A DNA stretch of 45,361 nt from Pseudomonas cichorii. Lineage in GTDB: Bacteria; Pseudomonadota; Gammaproteobacteria; Pseudomonadales; Pseudomonadaceae. The position numbers and the translations under genes were made by a program. The DNA lies in contig NZ_RBRE01000036.1 in assembly GCF_003700275.1 (NCBI RefSeq), positions 1-45,361 on the forward strand, given 5' to 3'. The first letter of the stretch is position 1. Every line of letters begins with the position of its first letter. Shown one piece after another: positions 34,636-42,370 of this stretch. The notes beneath the pieces are model-generated. The model worked only from the letters and a program-made list of their open reading frames with translations. It was not told where the DNA came from and ran no database searches.

Positions 34636-35097
34636 TCAGGCGCAGGGGCGGGCCACCAACAGGCTGACACTGCCCATGCGAGAAGCGTCGTCCTTGGCTG
34701 TATCCGCAGGCAGCGTCCGCCAGTCGACGGTTAAACAGATTGCAGTCACTTGCTGATTTCTTTCGATGCCTACCGGCCTGCTGAAATCAAAGCGATACAT
34801 GGCGCGTGTTGTGTCCATCGCCTTGACGCTCTGAGATCCCCCCAAGGTTTTTCTTGCCATATCGGGTATCAGATTGTTCGGTACCGTGAAATGCGTCGGG
34901 CTTTGAGAGCTGAACATGCCCTCGTCGCGAGTGCGCTTCCAGAGTTGCTGCCATTGAGCATTGCCTGCCGAAGCTTCAAGCGTTGCTCCATAGGCCTGTA
35001 ATGTCTCTGGCGGAACCTCCCCGGTGGCCAATGCATGGGCAGAACTGCTGAAGAGTCCGAGCAAGACAAAAGATACTGCAACCGCTGGATACTGCAT
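34636..35097 (-). CDS. Hypothetical secreted protein
   Basis: 153 aa with a signal peptide (MQYPAVAVSFVLLGLFSSSAHA) and a mature part starting LATGEVPPETLQAYGATLEASAGNAQWQQLWKRTRDEGMFSSQSP. The later section (MYRFDFSRPVGIERNQQVTAICLTVDWRTLP) looks like beta strands. Two Cys (in AICLTVDW and the final ARPCA) could form a disulfide. I do not recognise the family. AAGGAG six bases before ATG 35097 is a strong ribosome site. About 90-130 nt upstream lies a piece of the leader sequence found before the small DUF6124-like genes. Confidence 0.75.
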   Translation of the reverse strand: MQYPAVAVSFVLLGLFSSSAHALATGEVPPETLQAYGATLEASAGNAQWQQLWKRTRDEGMFSSQSPTHFTVPNNLIPDMARKTLGGSQSVKAMDTTRAMYRFDFSRPVGIERNQQVTAICLTVDWRTLPADTAKDDASRMGSVSLLVARPCA

Positions 35098-35184
35098 GGC
35101 TGACTCCTTGTTGGTCGTGGCCCTGTCGCTGGGCAGGAGAGAGGCTAGCAGGCGGGTAGAGGGTTTTCATTGAATACGTGAGTA

Positions 35185-35230
35185 GTGGTGGCGGCCATAC
35201 ACAGATCAGTCGACCGGATACCGCCACCAC
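35185..35230 (-). repeat. Partial copy of the DUF6124-type leader, forming a 10-bp hairpin
   Basis: 35187-35217 matches 43456-43486 at 27 of 31 positions, and all four differences are transitions. Both are on the minus strand relative to the neighbouring gene. Here the copy is bracketed by GTGGTGGCGG (35185-35194) and CCGCCACCAC (35221-35230), which form a perfect 10-bp stem around a 26-nt loop. The 10-nt repeats that flank this core in the complete leaders are absent. Confidence 0.65.
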
Positions 35231-35299
35231 CTATCGCTGAACAGCAGTGAACCGAACGCTGCAGGCAATGTCTCATGGCCACTTTGGAGTTTCGTCCTC

Positions 35300-35659
35300 A
35301 TGGAAAAAGTCAGCCCTGCAACTTTCTTGCATTCATTTACTGCGGCCGTATTTTTTCTGCTTCTGGCCCTGCCGAGCGGGCATTCGATGGCCGGCGAGCA
35401 GCAGATTGATCATGGCTACACCTCTGGCAAACCCTACCACGGGAAGATGGCCATGGGCGGTTGCTACGCCGCACGAGCTTCTTCCCTGCTCGGAGAGCAA
35501 CTGACCCCGAAAAACCGGCGGGAGATCGAGCGACTGACACGTGCGTCCGGCTCTCGTATCACCTCAAGCGACAGGCCCAGAGACCTGAGCTACAGCCCGC
35601 TTCGGCTGAATATCGAGGTCAATGGGCAGAACCGCATCGAAGACATCTACTGCCAGTAA
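35300..35659 (+). CDS. Secreted I78-family peptidase inhibitor-like protein
   Basis: 119 aa with a signal peptide (hydrophobic TAAVFFLLLALPSGHSMA). The mature part has the layout of I78/elastase-inhibitor-like proteins: GGCYAARASSLLGEQLT near the start, a central RASGSRIT, then SPLRLNIEVNGQNRIEDIYCQ at the end. The LNIE strand, the final turn and the two Cys match the family pattern, where the two Cys form the only disulfide. It probably acts in the periplasm or outside the cell against serine proteases. Its stop lies 9 nt from the stop of the convergent dehydrogenase gene. GGAG is 11 bases before ATG 35300. Confidence 0.75.
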   Translation: MEKVSPATFLHSFTAAVFFLLLALPSGHSMAGEQQIDHGYTSGKPYHGKMAMGGCYAARASSLLGEQLTPKNRREIERLTRASGSRITSSDRPRDLSYSPLRLNIEVNGQNRIEDIYCQ

Positions 35660-35668
35660 AAACCGCTC

Positions 35669-36760
35669 CTATTCTGCGCGACGCACCTGCTCCTCGATGG
35701 CCTTGCCGAGGGTGATCGTCGAGCCCGTTCCGCCAAGGTCTGGTGTGAACGGCGCCTTCTCGGGACCTTGCGCCAGCACGGCTTCAATCGCCGACAGCAC
35801 GGCGGCCCCGGCTTCGGCATGGCCCAGATGTTCCAGCATCATGGCGCCGCACCAGATCTGCCCGATCGGGTTGGCGATGCCTTTGCCGGCAATGTCCGGC
35901 GCCGAGCCATGCACCGGCTCGAAAAGGCTGGGAAAGGTCCGCTCCGGATTGATATTGGCCGACGGCGCAATGCCGATGGTGCCGGTACAGGCCGGGCCCA
36001 GGTCGGACAGAATGTCGCCGAACAGGTTGCTGGCCACCACCACATCGAAGCGATCCGGATGCAGGACGAAGTTCGCGGTAAGAATGTCGATGTGATACTT
36101 GTCGACCTTCACATCCGGGTACTTCTTGCCCATTTCCACGACCCGGCCATCCCAGTACGGCATGGTGATGGCGATGCCATTGGATTTGGTCGCTGACGTC
36201 AGATGCTTCTTGGGTCGACTCTGCGCCAGGTCGTAGGCGTACTTGAGAATCCGGTCGACGCCGACGCGGGTCATCACCGTCTCCTGAATCACCACCTCAC
36301 GTTCGGTATCGGGAAACATGATGCCGCCGACGCTGGAATATTCACCCTCGGTGTTTTCCCGCACCACATAGAAATCGATATCGCCCGGCTTGCGGTCGGC
36401 GAGCGGTGCCTTTACGCCAGGCATCAGACGGCAGGGACGCAGGTTCACGTACTGATCGAAATGGCGGCGAAACTTCAGCAGGGAATCCCACAGCGAGATG
36501 TGGTCAGGCACCACGTCCGGCCAGCCCACTGCGCCAAAGTAGATCGCGTCGTATTGCTTGAGGGTTTCCTGCCAGTCATCGGGCATCATCTTGCCGTGCT
36601 CAAGGTAATAGTCTGCGCTGGCGAAATCGAACCAGTCCCATTGCAGGCCGATCCCGAATTTCTGCGCGACGGCGTCCATCACGCGCACGCCTTCAGGCAT
36701 CACTTCCTTGCCAATACCGTCTCCGGGGATGACAGCGATCTTGTAGTTGTTAGTGGTCAT
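35669..36760 (-). CDS. ttuC: Tartrate dehydrogenase / D-malate dehydrogenase (decarboxylating)
   Basis: 363-aa NAD- and divalent-metal-dependent beta-hydroxyacid oxidative decarboxylase of the isocitrate/isopropylmalate dehydrogenase family (tartrate dehydrogenase EC 1.1.1.93, D-malate EC 1.1.1.83). Visible landmarks are IAVIPGDGIGKEVMPEG at the N-terminus, LRPCRLMPGV, VVRENTEGEYSSVGG, the catalytic Lys/Asp region (VDKYHIDILTANFVLHPDRFD) and metal ligands in ASNLFGDILSDLGP. The nucleotide-binding GSAPDIAGKGIANPIGQI follows. It diverges from a DmlR-like LysR gene, matching the E. coli dmlA-dmlR arrangement. D-malate and tartrate specificities cannot be separated by eye. Confidence 0.92.
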   Translation of the reverse strand: MTTNNYKIAVIPGDGIGKEVMPEGVRVMDAVAQKFGIGLQWDWFDFASADYYLEHGKMMPDDWQETLKQYDAIYFGAVGWPDVVPDHISLWDSLLKFRRHFDQYVNLRPCRLMPGVKAPLADRKPGDIDFYVVRENTEGEYSSVGGIMFPDTEREVVIQETVMTRVGVDRILKYAYDLAQSRPKKHLTSATKSNGIAITMPYWDGRVVEMGKKYPDVKVDKYHIDILTANFVLHPDRFDVVVASNLFGDILSDLGPACTGTIGIAPSANINPERTFPSLFEPVHGSAPDIAGKGIANPIGQIWCGAMMLEHLGHAEAGAAVLSAIEAVLAQGPEKAPFTPDLGGTGSTITLGKAIEEQVRRAE

Positions 36761-36846
36761 GGCTGCGGCTCTCGTGCTTGTCAGATGATGTGTCCCAGTG
36801 TATTCATTCGCTACTCAAGCACAATTTGGCCTGCGGGAAATCCATT

Positions 36847-36858
36847 CTTGAATTCAAG
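36847..36858. promoter_or_regulatory. Perfect 12-bp palindrome CTTGAATTCAAG
   Basis: A perfect dyad in the divergent region between ttuC and the LysR gene, overlapping the assumed TTG start of the regulator. It has the look of an operator. If it is one, the regulator would repress its own translation start region, or the true start would be the TTG at 36866 downstream of it. Confidence 0.45.
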
Positions 36859-37765
36859 TAAAGAATTGCTCACCAACACCGATGACCTCAGCTTTTTCAA
36901 TCGGGTCGCCACCCACGGCAGCCTCACCGCCGTGGCGCGGGAACTGGGCCTGTCGCTGCCAGCGGTCAGCAAGCGCCTGACCCAACTGGAACAGCGTCTG
37001 GGTGTGCAATTGATCCGCCGCACCACGCGCCGGCTGGACCTGACACCTGAAGGCGTGCTTTACCTGGAAGGCGCCCGGCCGATACTGCGCCAACTGGAAG
37101 AGCTGGAAAGCGCGCTGGACAACCGCCAGCCGGTGCTGCGCGGCAAGCTGGGCATCAACGCCTCATTCGGTTTTGGCCGCCGCCACATCGCGCCATTGCT
37201 GTCGGTATTCGCCGCGCAACATCCGCATCTGGAATTGTCATTGCAGTTGACCAGCCAGCCGGTCAACCTGCTGGATGCCGGGATCGACATCGACATCCGC
37301 GTCGGCGAACCACCCGATTCGCGGCTGATCGCCCATCACCTGCTGGATAACCCGCGCATCCTCTGCGCCTCGCCCGCTTACCTCGAACGCGCTGGCACGC
37401 CACGCGACGTACCCGACCTCGCGCAGCACAACTGCATCGTCCTCAAACAGTACGAAAGCGACTACGCCATCTGGCGCTTTACCCGCGACGGCCAGGAATA
37501 CAGCCAGAAAGTCTCCGGCACGCTGTCGAGCAACGACGGCGAAGTCGCCATGCGCCTGGCCCTGGACGGCCACGGCCTGATCCTGCGCTCGCGCTGGGAT
37601 GCACAGGAACACCTGGCCCGCGGCGAGCTGGTGGCACTACTGCCCGAATATGCCGCGCCGCGAGCGGATATTCATGCCCTGTATCAACACCGACAGCACG
37701 TGCCGCAGCGGATATTGGCGTTTGCCCGGTTTATGGCACAAGCGCTGGCGGAACGCTTCGCGTAG
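36848..37765 (+). CDS. LysR-family regulator, DmlR-like
   Basis: About 305 aa. The N-terminal winged helix is TNTDDLSFFNRVATHGSLTAVARELGLSLPAVSKRLTQLEQRLGVQLIRRTTRRLDLTPEG. The effector domain contains LGINASFGFGRRHIAPLLSVFAAQHPHLELSLQLT and IDIDIRVGEPPDSRLIAHHLL. It closely follows the DmlR pattern and is divergent to ttuC, so it probably activates that gene. The start is uncertain: no well-placed ATG exists, TTG 36848 has GGGA nine bases upstream, TTG 36866 is an option, and ATG 36785 would add an unlikely N-terminal extension. Translation through a TTG is therefore likely. Confidence 0.85.
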   Translation: MNSSKELLTNTDDLSFFNRVATHGSLTAVARELGLSLPAVSKRLTQLEQRLGVQLIRRTTRRLDLTPEGVLYLEGARPILRQLEELESALDNRQPVLRGKLGINASFGFGRRHIAPLLSVFAAQHPHLELSLQLTSQPVNLLDAGIDIDIRVGEPPDSRLIAHHLLDNPRILCASPAYLERAGTPRDVPDLAQHNCIVLKQYESDYAIWRFTRDGQEYSQKVSGTLSSNDGEVAMRLALDGHGLILRSRWDAQEHLARGELVALLPEYAAPRADIHALYQHRQHVPQRILAFARFMAQALAERFA

Positions 37766-37796
37766 GCGCGCGCACGACACGTGCAGGACCGGATTC

Positions 37797-37858
37797 ATCC
37801 GGGAAGACATTCTTTCTGACGACACAAATGCTGTGAGTGTACGGGCCTCTTCCCGGAT
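37797..37858. repeat. Degenerate REP-like inverted repeat
   Basis: ATCCGGGAAGA (37797-37807) pairs with TCTTCCCGGAT (37848-37858) across 40 nt and is followed by GCGGAGCGCAGCCCGATGCTCCCACAG, wording typical of Pseudomonas intergenic repeats. The remaining part of the 306-nt gap 37766-38071 holds only the Fur site and the fecI ribosome site. Confidence 0.6.
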
Positions 37859-38018
37859 AAGCGGAGCGCAGCCCGATGCTCCCACAGTCCTCTGGCGGAC
37901 TGGCAACACTGAATGCAGACAGAGGCTTTCCATTTATGGATTTGCGTTTTGTTTGATGAGCGCATGCTTGCCCTCTACAGCCATTTAGGGGGCGCTCACC
38001 AACCATCGCCTACCACAT

Positions 38019-38037
38019 TGATGTGAGAATCATTATC
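38019..38037. promoter_or_regulatory. Fur box before fecI
   Basis: TGATGTGAGAATCATTATC matches the 19-bp Fur consensus (GATAATGATAATCATTATC) at 13 positions, with a perfect right half. It lies 35 nt upstream of the fecI start, so iron should repress the sigma factor gene. Confidence 0.8.
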
Positions 38038-38071
38038 AATTATTATCGCCGCTTCTTTCGGGAGGCGCGTC

Positions 38072-38578
38072 GTGAGTGAGGATCGTATAGGGCTTCTCTA
38101 TGCAGAGCACAATAGTTGGCTCACGGGCTGGCTTTACCGTCGATTGGGCTGCAATAGCCAGGCGGCTGATCTTGCTCAGGATACCTTCCTCCGCATCCTT
38201 TCTTCCCAACGCCGAACCGGCGAAAGTCCGGTTCTGGACCGACCACGTGCGTACCTCGCGACGGTTGGCCAGCGGCTTGTCTGCGACTACTTTCGCCGAC
38301 AGTCGCTGGAGCGGGCCTACCTCGACATGCTCGCCACCATCCCTGAAGCCTTTTCCCTGTCACCGGAAGAGCAGTGGCAGATGCGTGAAACGCTGCTCCA
38401 GCTGGACGCCTTGCTCGACCGCCTGAAGCCCGTCGTACGTTCGGTGTTTCTGCTGGCCCAGATCGATGGCCTGACCTATGTGCAGATCGCCCGGCAACTG
38501 GGCATTGGCGAGCGCACGGTCAAGCGCCACATGGCCACGGCCTTTGAAGCCTGCATCCTGTCCGACGTAGCGTTTTAA
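38072..38578 (+). CDS. fecI: ECF sigma factor, FecI family
   Basis: 168-aa iron-starvation-type sigma factor. Region 2 is at the N-terminus (HNSWLTGWLYRRLGCNSQAADLAQDTFLRIL) with a -10-binding helix (RAYLATVGQRLVCDYFRRQSLERAY). Region 4 ends the protein (DGLTYVQIARQLGIGERTVKRHMATAFEAC). It starts at GTG 38072, supported by GGGAGG six to seven bases upstream; no ATG is near. A Fur box precedes it. It is coupled to fecR by a one-base overlap (TAATG). It should direct transcription of the receptor gene downstream when the ligand is bound. Confidence 0.95.
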   Translation: MSEDRIGLLYAEHNSWLTGWLYRRLGCNSQAADLAQDTFLRILSSQRRTGESPVLDRPRAYLATVGQRLVCDYFRRQSLERAYLDMLATIPEAFSLSPEEQWQMRETLLQLDALLDRLKPVVRSVFLLAQIDGLTYVQIARQLGIGERTVKRHMATAFEACILSDVAF

Positions 38579-39516
38579 TGTCCGCACAAGCACCCATCAG
38601 CCGTGAAGTCGCGCGTCAGGCCGCCCATTGGCTGGTGCTGATGCATGACCAGCCCGTGAGTGCTGCGCAACAGCAAGCCTGCGCACGCTGGCGCAATAGC
38701 GACCCCGAGCATGAGCGTGCCTGGCAGCGCGTGCAGCATGTGCAACAGCAGCTTGGTGGCCTGCCGCCGAGCATGGTCATGGGCACCCTCAATCGCGAAC
38801 GGCGCCAGGCCATGAAGACAATGCTGGCGTTGGCAGTCATGGCACCGACGGCCTATCTTGGCTACCGCTTTGGCGCCGGGCAGGGCTGGATGGCCGATTA
38901 CCGTACTGCCGTCGGCGAGCGGCGCCAGATGACTCTTGCTGACGGCAGTGTGGTCGACCTGAACACCGACAGCGCCATCGACGTGCGTTTCGATGCCGGG
39001 CAGCGGCTGATCCGCTTGTTGCGTGGGGAGATATTGATCCGCACCGGCGTCGATTCCGCCCGGCGTCCTCTGCGAGTGGCCAGCGAACAAGGCCTGATGG
39101 AGCCGTTGGGGACGCGCTTCAGCGTTCGCCAACTCGATGGCACCACGCAGTTGGCCGTGCTCCAGGGGCGGGTGCGAACCACTCCGGCGCAGGCAGCGCC
39201 ACAAGTGGTCGAGGCAGGAGAGCAAGTCTATTTCAGCGCTGAGGCCTTCGGCCCGTTACGCCCGGCCAGCGAGCTGGCTACGCGCTGGACTCAAGGGCAA
39301 CTGGTGGCAGAGAACCTGTCGCTCCGCGATTTTCTTCAGGAACTGGGCCGCTATCGTCCAGGCCGGCTGCACTGCGATGAAAGCGCCTCGACCTTGCGTA
39401 TCAGCGGTGGTTTCCAGCTCGACAACAGCGACGCCATTCTCGCCGCGCTGCCGACCACTCTTCCGGTAATAGTGAGCTATCGAACCCGCTATTGGGTGAC
39501 GGTGAGCAAGGCGTGA
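38578..39516 (+). CDS. fecR: FecR-family anti-sigma/signal-transducing protein
   Basis: 312-aa inner-membrane regulator. The cytoplasmic N-terminal DUF4880-like region (REVARQAAHWLVLMHDQPVSAAQQQACARWRNSDPEHERAWQRV) binds the sigma factor. A single hydrophobic helix (TMLALAVMAPTAYLGYRFGAG) crosses the membrane. The periplasmic FecR domain (ERRQMTLADGSVVDLNTDSAIDVRF..RPLRVASEQGLMEPLGTRFSVRQ) and the C-terminal segment (LRISGGFQLDNSDAILAALPTTLPVIVSYR) contact the receptor's signalling domain. Its ATG overlaps the fecI stop. The receptor gene follows after 75 nt. Confidence 0.95.
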   Translation: MSAQAPISREVARQAAHWLVLMHDQPVSAAQQQACARWRNSDPEHERAWQRVQHVQQQLGGLPPSMVMGTLNRERRQAMKTMLALAVMAPTAYLGYRFGAGQGWMADYRTAVGERRQMTLADGSVVDLNTDSAIDVRFDAGQRLIRLLRGEILIRTGVDSARRPLRVASEQGLMEPLGTRFSVRQLDGTTQLAVLQGRVRTTPAQAAPQVVEAGEQVYFSAEAFGPLRPASELATRWTQGQLVAENLSLRDFLQELGRYRPGRLHCDESASTLRISGGFQLDNSDAILAALPTTLPVIVSYRTRYWVTVSKA

Positions 39517-39549
39517 TTCTTTTTTGGCCCGTTTTTTCACGGCGCTCGT

Positions 39550-39580
39550 CTTTGGTAGTGAATCTGTAATCACCAAAGGA
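39550..39580 (+). promoter_or_regulatory. Hairpin overlapping the receptor's ribosome-binding site
   Basis: CTTTGG (39550-39555) pairs with CCAAAG (39573-39578), extended by TGA/TCA across a small bulge. The second arm runs into the AAAGGA ribosome site, so folding would hide part of it. CGTCTTT at the base also resembles a -10 for FecI-type sigma factors, which would leave less of the hairpin in the RNA. Confidence 0.35.
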
Positions 39581-39591
39581 CATTTCGCTCC

Positions 39592-41997
39592 ATGACCCAT
39601 TCCGGTATCGCGCGCCATACGCTCGCAATGTCATTGCTGACCTTTGCCCTGGCCGCCCAGCCGCTGCATGCCCAGGCCGACGGAGCGGCCCATCATTACA
39701 GCGTTCAGGCGGCGAGCCTGGCCCAGGCGCTGACCGGCTTCAGCGCGCAGGCGAACATTACCGTGCAATTCGCCCCGGCCCTGACGCAAGGGTTGAACTC
39801 ATCGGGACTGGACGGTGATTACAGCGTGGAACAAGGCCTTGCTGTACTGCTGGCGGGTTCCGGGCTTGAGGCGATCCAGTTGGGTGAGCGCATTTATGGG
39901 CTGGTCAAAATCAGCCCGGCATCCGGCGACACGCTGACCCTGCAGAATGTCGATATCAATGCCAGCCGCACCAGTGCCGAAGGCTCGGAAGCCGCCGGCT
40001 ATGTGAGCGAAAACATCAGCAATGTCGGGGCTCTGGGCGGCATGAAACTGCAGGACACGCCTTTCTCCATGAGCGTGACCTCCCAGGCGCTGCTCAAGAA
40101 CATCCAGGCCACCTCCACCGACGATGTGTTCAAGCGCAACCCTTTCGCCCAGCTTTACTCGCCGAAAAGCGCCGGGTATGCCAGTGCTGTGACCATTCGG
40201 GGGTTCGGCAGCTCCGCCAGCCTGAACATCGCCAACGACGGCCTGCGTTTCAGCACGCAGGCCGATGCCGGCAACTTCATCGAAGACACTGAGCAACTGG
40301 AAGTGATCACCGGCCTCACCGGTTTCCTGTATGGCCCGGCGTCTCCCGGAGGGCTGGCCAACTACGTGCTCAAGCGGCCGACCTATCAACGCTACAACAG
40401 CGTCACACTCGGCAATGCGGGTGGCCAGAACTACTACTTGCACGGTGACTTCGGCGGCCCGATCGATAGCGAAGGCCGGTTCGCCTACCGTCTCAACGTC
40501 CTGACCCAGGATGGCGAAACCGCAATCGATCTGCAGAAGCGTCGTCGGCAGATGGTCAGTCTGGCGCTGGACTGGAACGTCAGCGACGACCTGCTGGTGC
40601 AATTCGAGGCCTCGCACAAGGAAAGCCAGACTCGCGGCTTGACCAGTTACTGGTTCTTCGCCAATCAGGCCTATCGCCCAAGCGCCTCTTCACTGGACAC
40701 CGACAAGCTGTACAGCCAGAAATGGGCCTTCGCTGACAACGAGACCGACAAGGCGGGAGTGCGGGCCAAATGGCGTTTGAACGACACTTTCAGTCTTCGT
40801 GCGGCCTTTGCTGCCCAGCAGTTCACTCAGGAATACACCTACACTGGCCCGCAACTCGATGCGCCAGGCCGCTATACACAACCGCTCTATGCGTTTGCAC
40901 CGCTTGAAACCCAGGAATACTCGGGCTATCTGTTCCTCGACTCGCAGTTCGAGACCGGTCCGCTGGATCACAAGATGACCCTGGGCTTTCAGGGCAACAG
41001 CGCGCGTAGCCTGATGTACGAGGACCACATCCCGAGTCAGCAATACACTTCGGTGACCGGCAGCGCCGTGTCGCTTGATGAGCGGCCGCAGGTGAGCAAG
41101 CCCGGTTATTCCGTTGGCCACGGCGCTCAACACATCTCCAGCACCACCGACACCCGCAACCTGTTGATTGGCGACATCATCACCTTCAACGAACAGTGGT
41201 CGACCATCCTCGGCGCAACCCACACCAATATCAGCGCCTACAACAACGACTTCGTCTATGCGGCCACACCGCTCAAGACCAGGTATGACAAAAGCAAAAC
41301 CTCACCCAGCCTGTCGCTGATCTACAAGCCCGTGCCCTGGTTGACCACCTACGCCACCTACATTGAAGGTTTGCAAAGTGGCGGCGTAGCGCCTTCACGA
41401 GCAACCAACGCTGGCACCGCTCTGGCCCCGCAAATCAGCGAGCAATACGAAATCGGCGCCAAGGCCACCCTCGGTGAAACCCTGGTGACGCTCGCCCTGT
41501 TCAACATCGACAAACCGAATGCCTACACCAACTCGGCTCGTCTCTACGTTCAGGACGGCCGCCAGGAGAACAACGGCCTGGAGTTCAGCATCACCGGCAA
41601 GGTCACCCCGCAACTGACACTGGTCAGCGGTTTCACCTTGCTCGACCCCGAAGTTAAGAAGGGCGCGACAGCGGCCAACAACGGCAACACCCCCATCAAC
41701 GTCGCCAAGCAGATCGCCAAGGTCTATGCCGAATATGACATGACCTCCGTGCCAGGGTTTGCGCTGACGGGCGGCGCCTTCTACACCGGCGAGCAGTATG
41801 CTGATGAGGCCAACAACTACAAGCTTCCGTCCTTCACCACTTTCGACGCCGGCGCCCGCTACCGCCTGCCGATGGGCGACAACAAACTGACCCTGCGCAT
41901 GAACGTGAGCAATCTGACGGACAAGAAGTACTGGCTCAATAGCAGTTATCTGGGTGATCCGCGGACGGTGGCGTTTTCGGCGCAACTGGAGTTTTGA
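39592..41997 (+). CDS. TonB-dependent siderophore receptor with STN signalling domain
   Basis: 801-aa outer-membrane receptor. After a signal peptide (SLLTFALAAQPLHAQA) comes an STN signalling domain (HYSVQAASLAQALTGFSAQANITVQFAP..GSGLEAIQLGERIYGLVK), which transmits ligand binding to FecR. The plug starts near LQDTPFSMSVTSQALLKNIQATSTDDVFKRNP and contains TIRGFGSSAS and a YGPASPGGLANYVLKRPTY segment. The remainder is a 22-strand barrel ending in YLGDPRTVAFSAQLEF with a terminal Phe. It belongs to the ferrichrome/ferrioxamine/pyoverdine-like receptors; the siderophore cannot be decided from sequence. It forms the response target of the upstream fecI-fecR pair. Confidence 0.95.
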   Translation: MTHSGIARHTLAMSLLTFALAAQPLHAQADGAAHHYSVQAASLAQALTGFSAQANITVQFAPALTQGLNSSGLDGDYSVEQGLAVLLAGSGLEAIQLGERIYGLVKISPASGDTLTLQNVDINASRTSAEGSEAAGYVSENISNVGALGGMKLQDTPFSMSVTSQALLKNIQATSTDDVFKRNPFAQLYSPKSAGYASAVTIRGFGSSASLNIANDGLRFSTQADAGNFIEDTEQLEVITGLTGFLYGPASPGGLANYVLKRPTYQRYNSVTLGNAGGQNYYLHGDFGGPIDSEGRFAYRLNVLTQDGETAIDLQKRRRQMVSLALDWNVSDDLLVQFEASHKESQTRGLTSYWFFANQAYRPSASSLDTDKLYSQKWAFADNETDKAGVRAKWRLNDTFSLRAAFAAQQFTQEYTYTGPQLDAPGRYTQPLYAFAPLETQEYSGYLFLDSQFETGPLDHKMTLGFQGNSARSLMYEDHIPSQQYTSVTGSAVSLDERPQVSKPGYSVGHGAQHISSTTDTRNLLIGDIITFNEQWSTILGATHTNISAYNNDFVYAATPLKTRYDKSKTSPSLSLIYKPVPWLTTYATYIEGLQSGGVAPSRATNAGTALAPQISEQYEIGAKATLGETLVTLALFNIDKPNAYTNSARLYVQDGRQENNGLEFSITGKVTPQLTLVSGFTLLDPEVKKGATAANNGNTPINVAKQIAKVYAEYDMTSVPGFALTGGAFYTGEQYADEANNYKLPSFTTFDAGARYRLPMGDNKLTLRMNVSNLTDKKYWLNSSYLGDPRTVAFSAQLEF

Positions 41998-42015
41998 TAA
42001 CGCTGTATGAAGTGT

Positions 42016-42045
42016 TTGCAGGGAGTCTGAACGGACTTCCTGCAA
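42016..42045 (+). terminator. Stem-loop after the siderophore receptor gene
   Basis: A 12-bp stem TTGCAGGGAGTC/GACTTCCTGCAA (one G-T pair) with a 6-nt loop lies 18 nt after the receptor stop. The uridine run is weak. Confidence 0.6.
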
Positions 42046-42119
42046 CGGTTACTTCCGCTAACGAAATCCCACATCCTCCCGCGCAATCCGACACCCTTTT
42101 CCCTTTCCTCTGCATGAAG

Positions 42120-42170
42120 TTTCCGAGAAAATCCCGAGGCCTTGCGCAGGGTAACTTCGGGCTCTAGGCT
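42120..42170 (+). promoter_or_regulatory. Promoter and upstream element of DUF6124-type module 1
   Basis: TTTCCGAGAAAATCCC (42120-42135), six bases, TTGCGC (-35, 42142-42147), a 17-bp spacer and TAGGCT (-10, 42165-42170). Every spacing and the 16-bp element are identical in module 2 (43632-43682), and conservation continues upstream to CCCTTTCC at 42101. The inner part TTTC-CGA-GAAA is a dyad, so a regulator probably binds it. Confidence 0.7.
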
Positions 42171-42176
42171 GCATTC

Positions 42177-42370
42177 GTCGCTGAGTCTCAGCGATCGGGT
42201 TTAGCAGCCTGTTTGTCCATCCCGGCGCAAGCTCCGTCTATGGCGGCTTTGTGCGGGGCACTTTCGAGTGCGCCGGTTTTGGGATGGTCACCGGTCTGCT
42301 AACCCGTATCAAAGCTGCCACCCTTGTCCGTTTAGCAGCGAGCATCGGAGGCTTTATGGAGATTGTCCCG
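42177..42370 (+). promoter_or_regulatory. Structured leader RNA of module 1 (putative switch)
   Basis: From the predicted transcription start: hairpin TCGCTGA/TCAGCGA (42178-42194), segment A CGGGTTTAGCAG (42196-42207), hairpin GGCAC-TTTCGA-GTGC (from 42257), segment B CTGCTAACCCG (42296-42306) and segment C GTTTAGCAG (42330-42338). B can pair with A (11 bp, one bulge) or with C (8 bp, one bulge), but not both. C ends about 10 nt before GGAGG. Module 2 shows the same order with matching base changes in A, B and C, which supports pairing. Confidence 0.65.

Noticed and set aside
36203..37765. A 520-aa frame with the LysR regulator at its C-terminus
   Set aside because: The N-terminal 200 residues are the reverse strand of ttuC; the LysR winged helix begins only after about 36866.
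38041..38070. A start for FecI further upstream
   Set aside because: No in-frame ATG with a ribosome site exists; GTG 38072 has GGGAGG at the right distance.
42177..42370. Reading the conserved repeats of the leader as phage attachment sites
   Set aside because: No integrase is present, and the repeats change together between copies inside each module, which fits base pairing better than a fixed recombination core.
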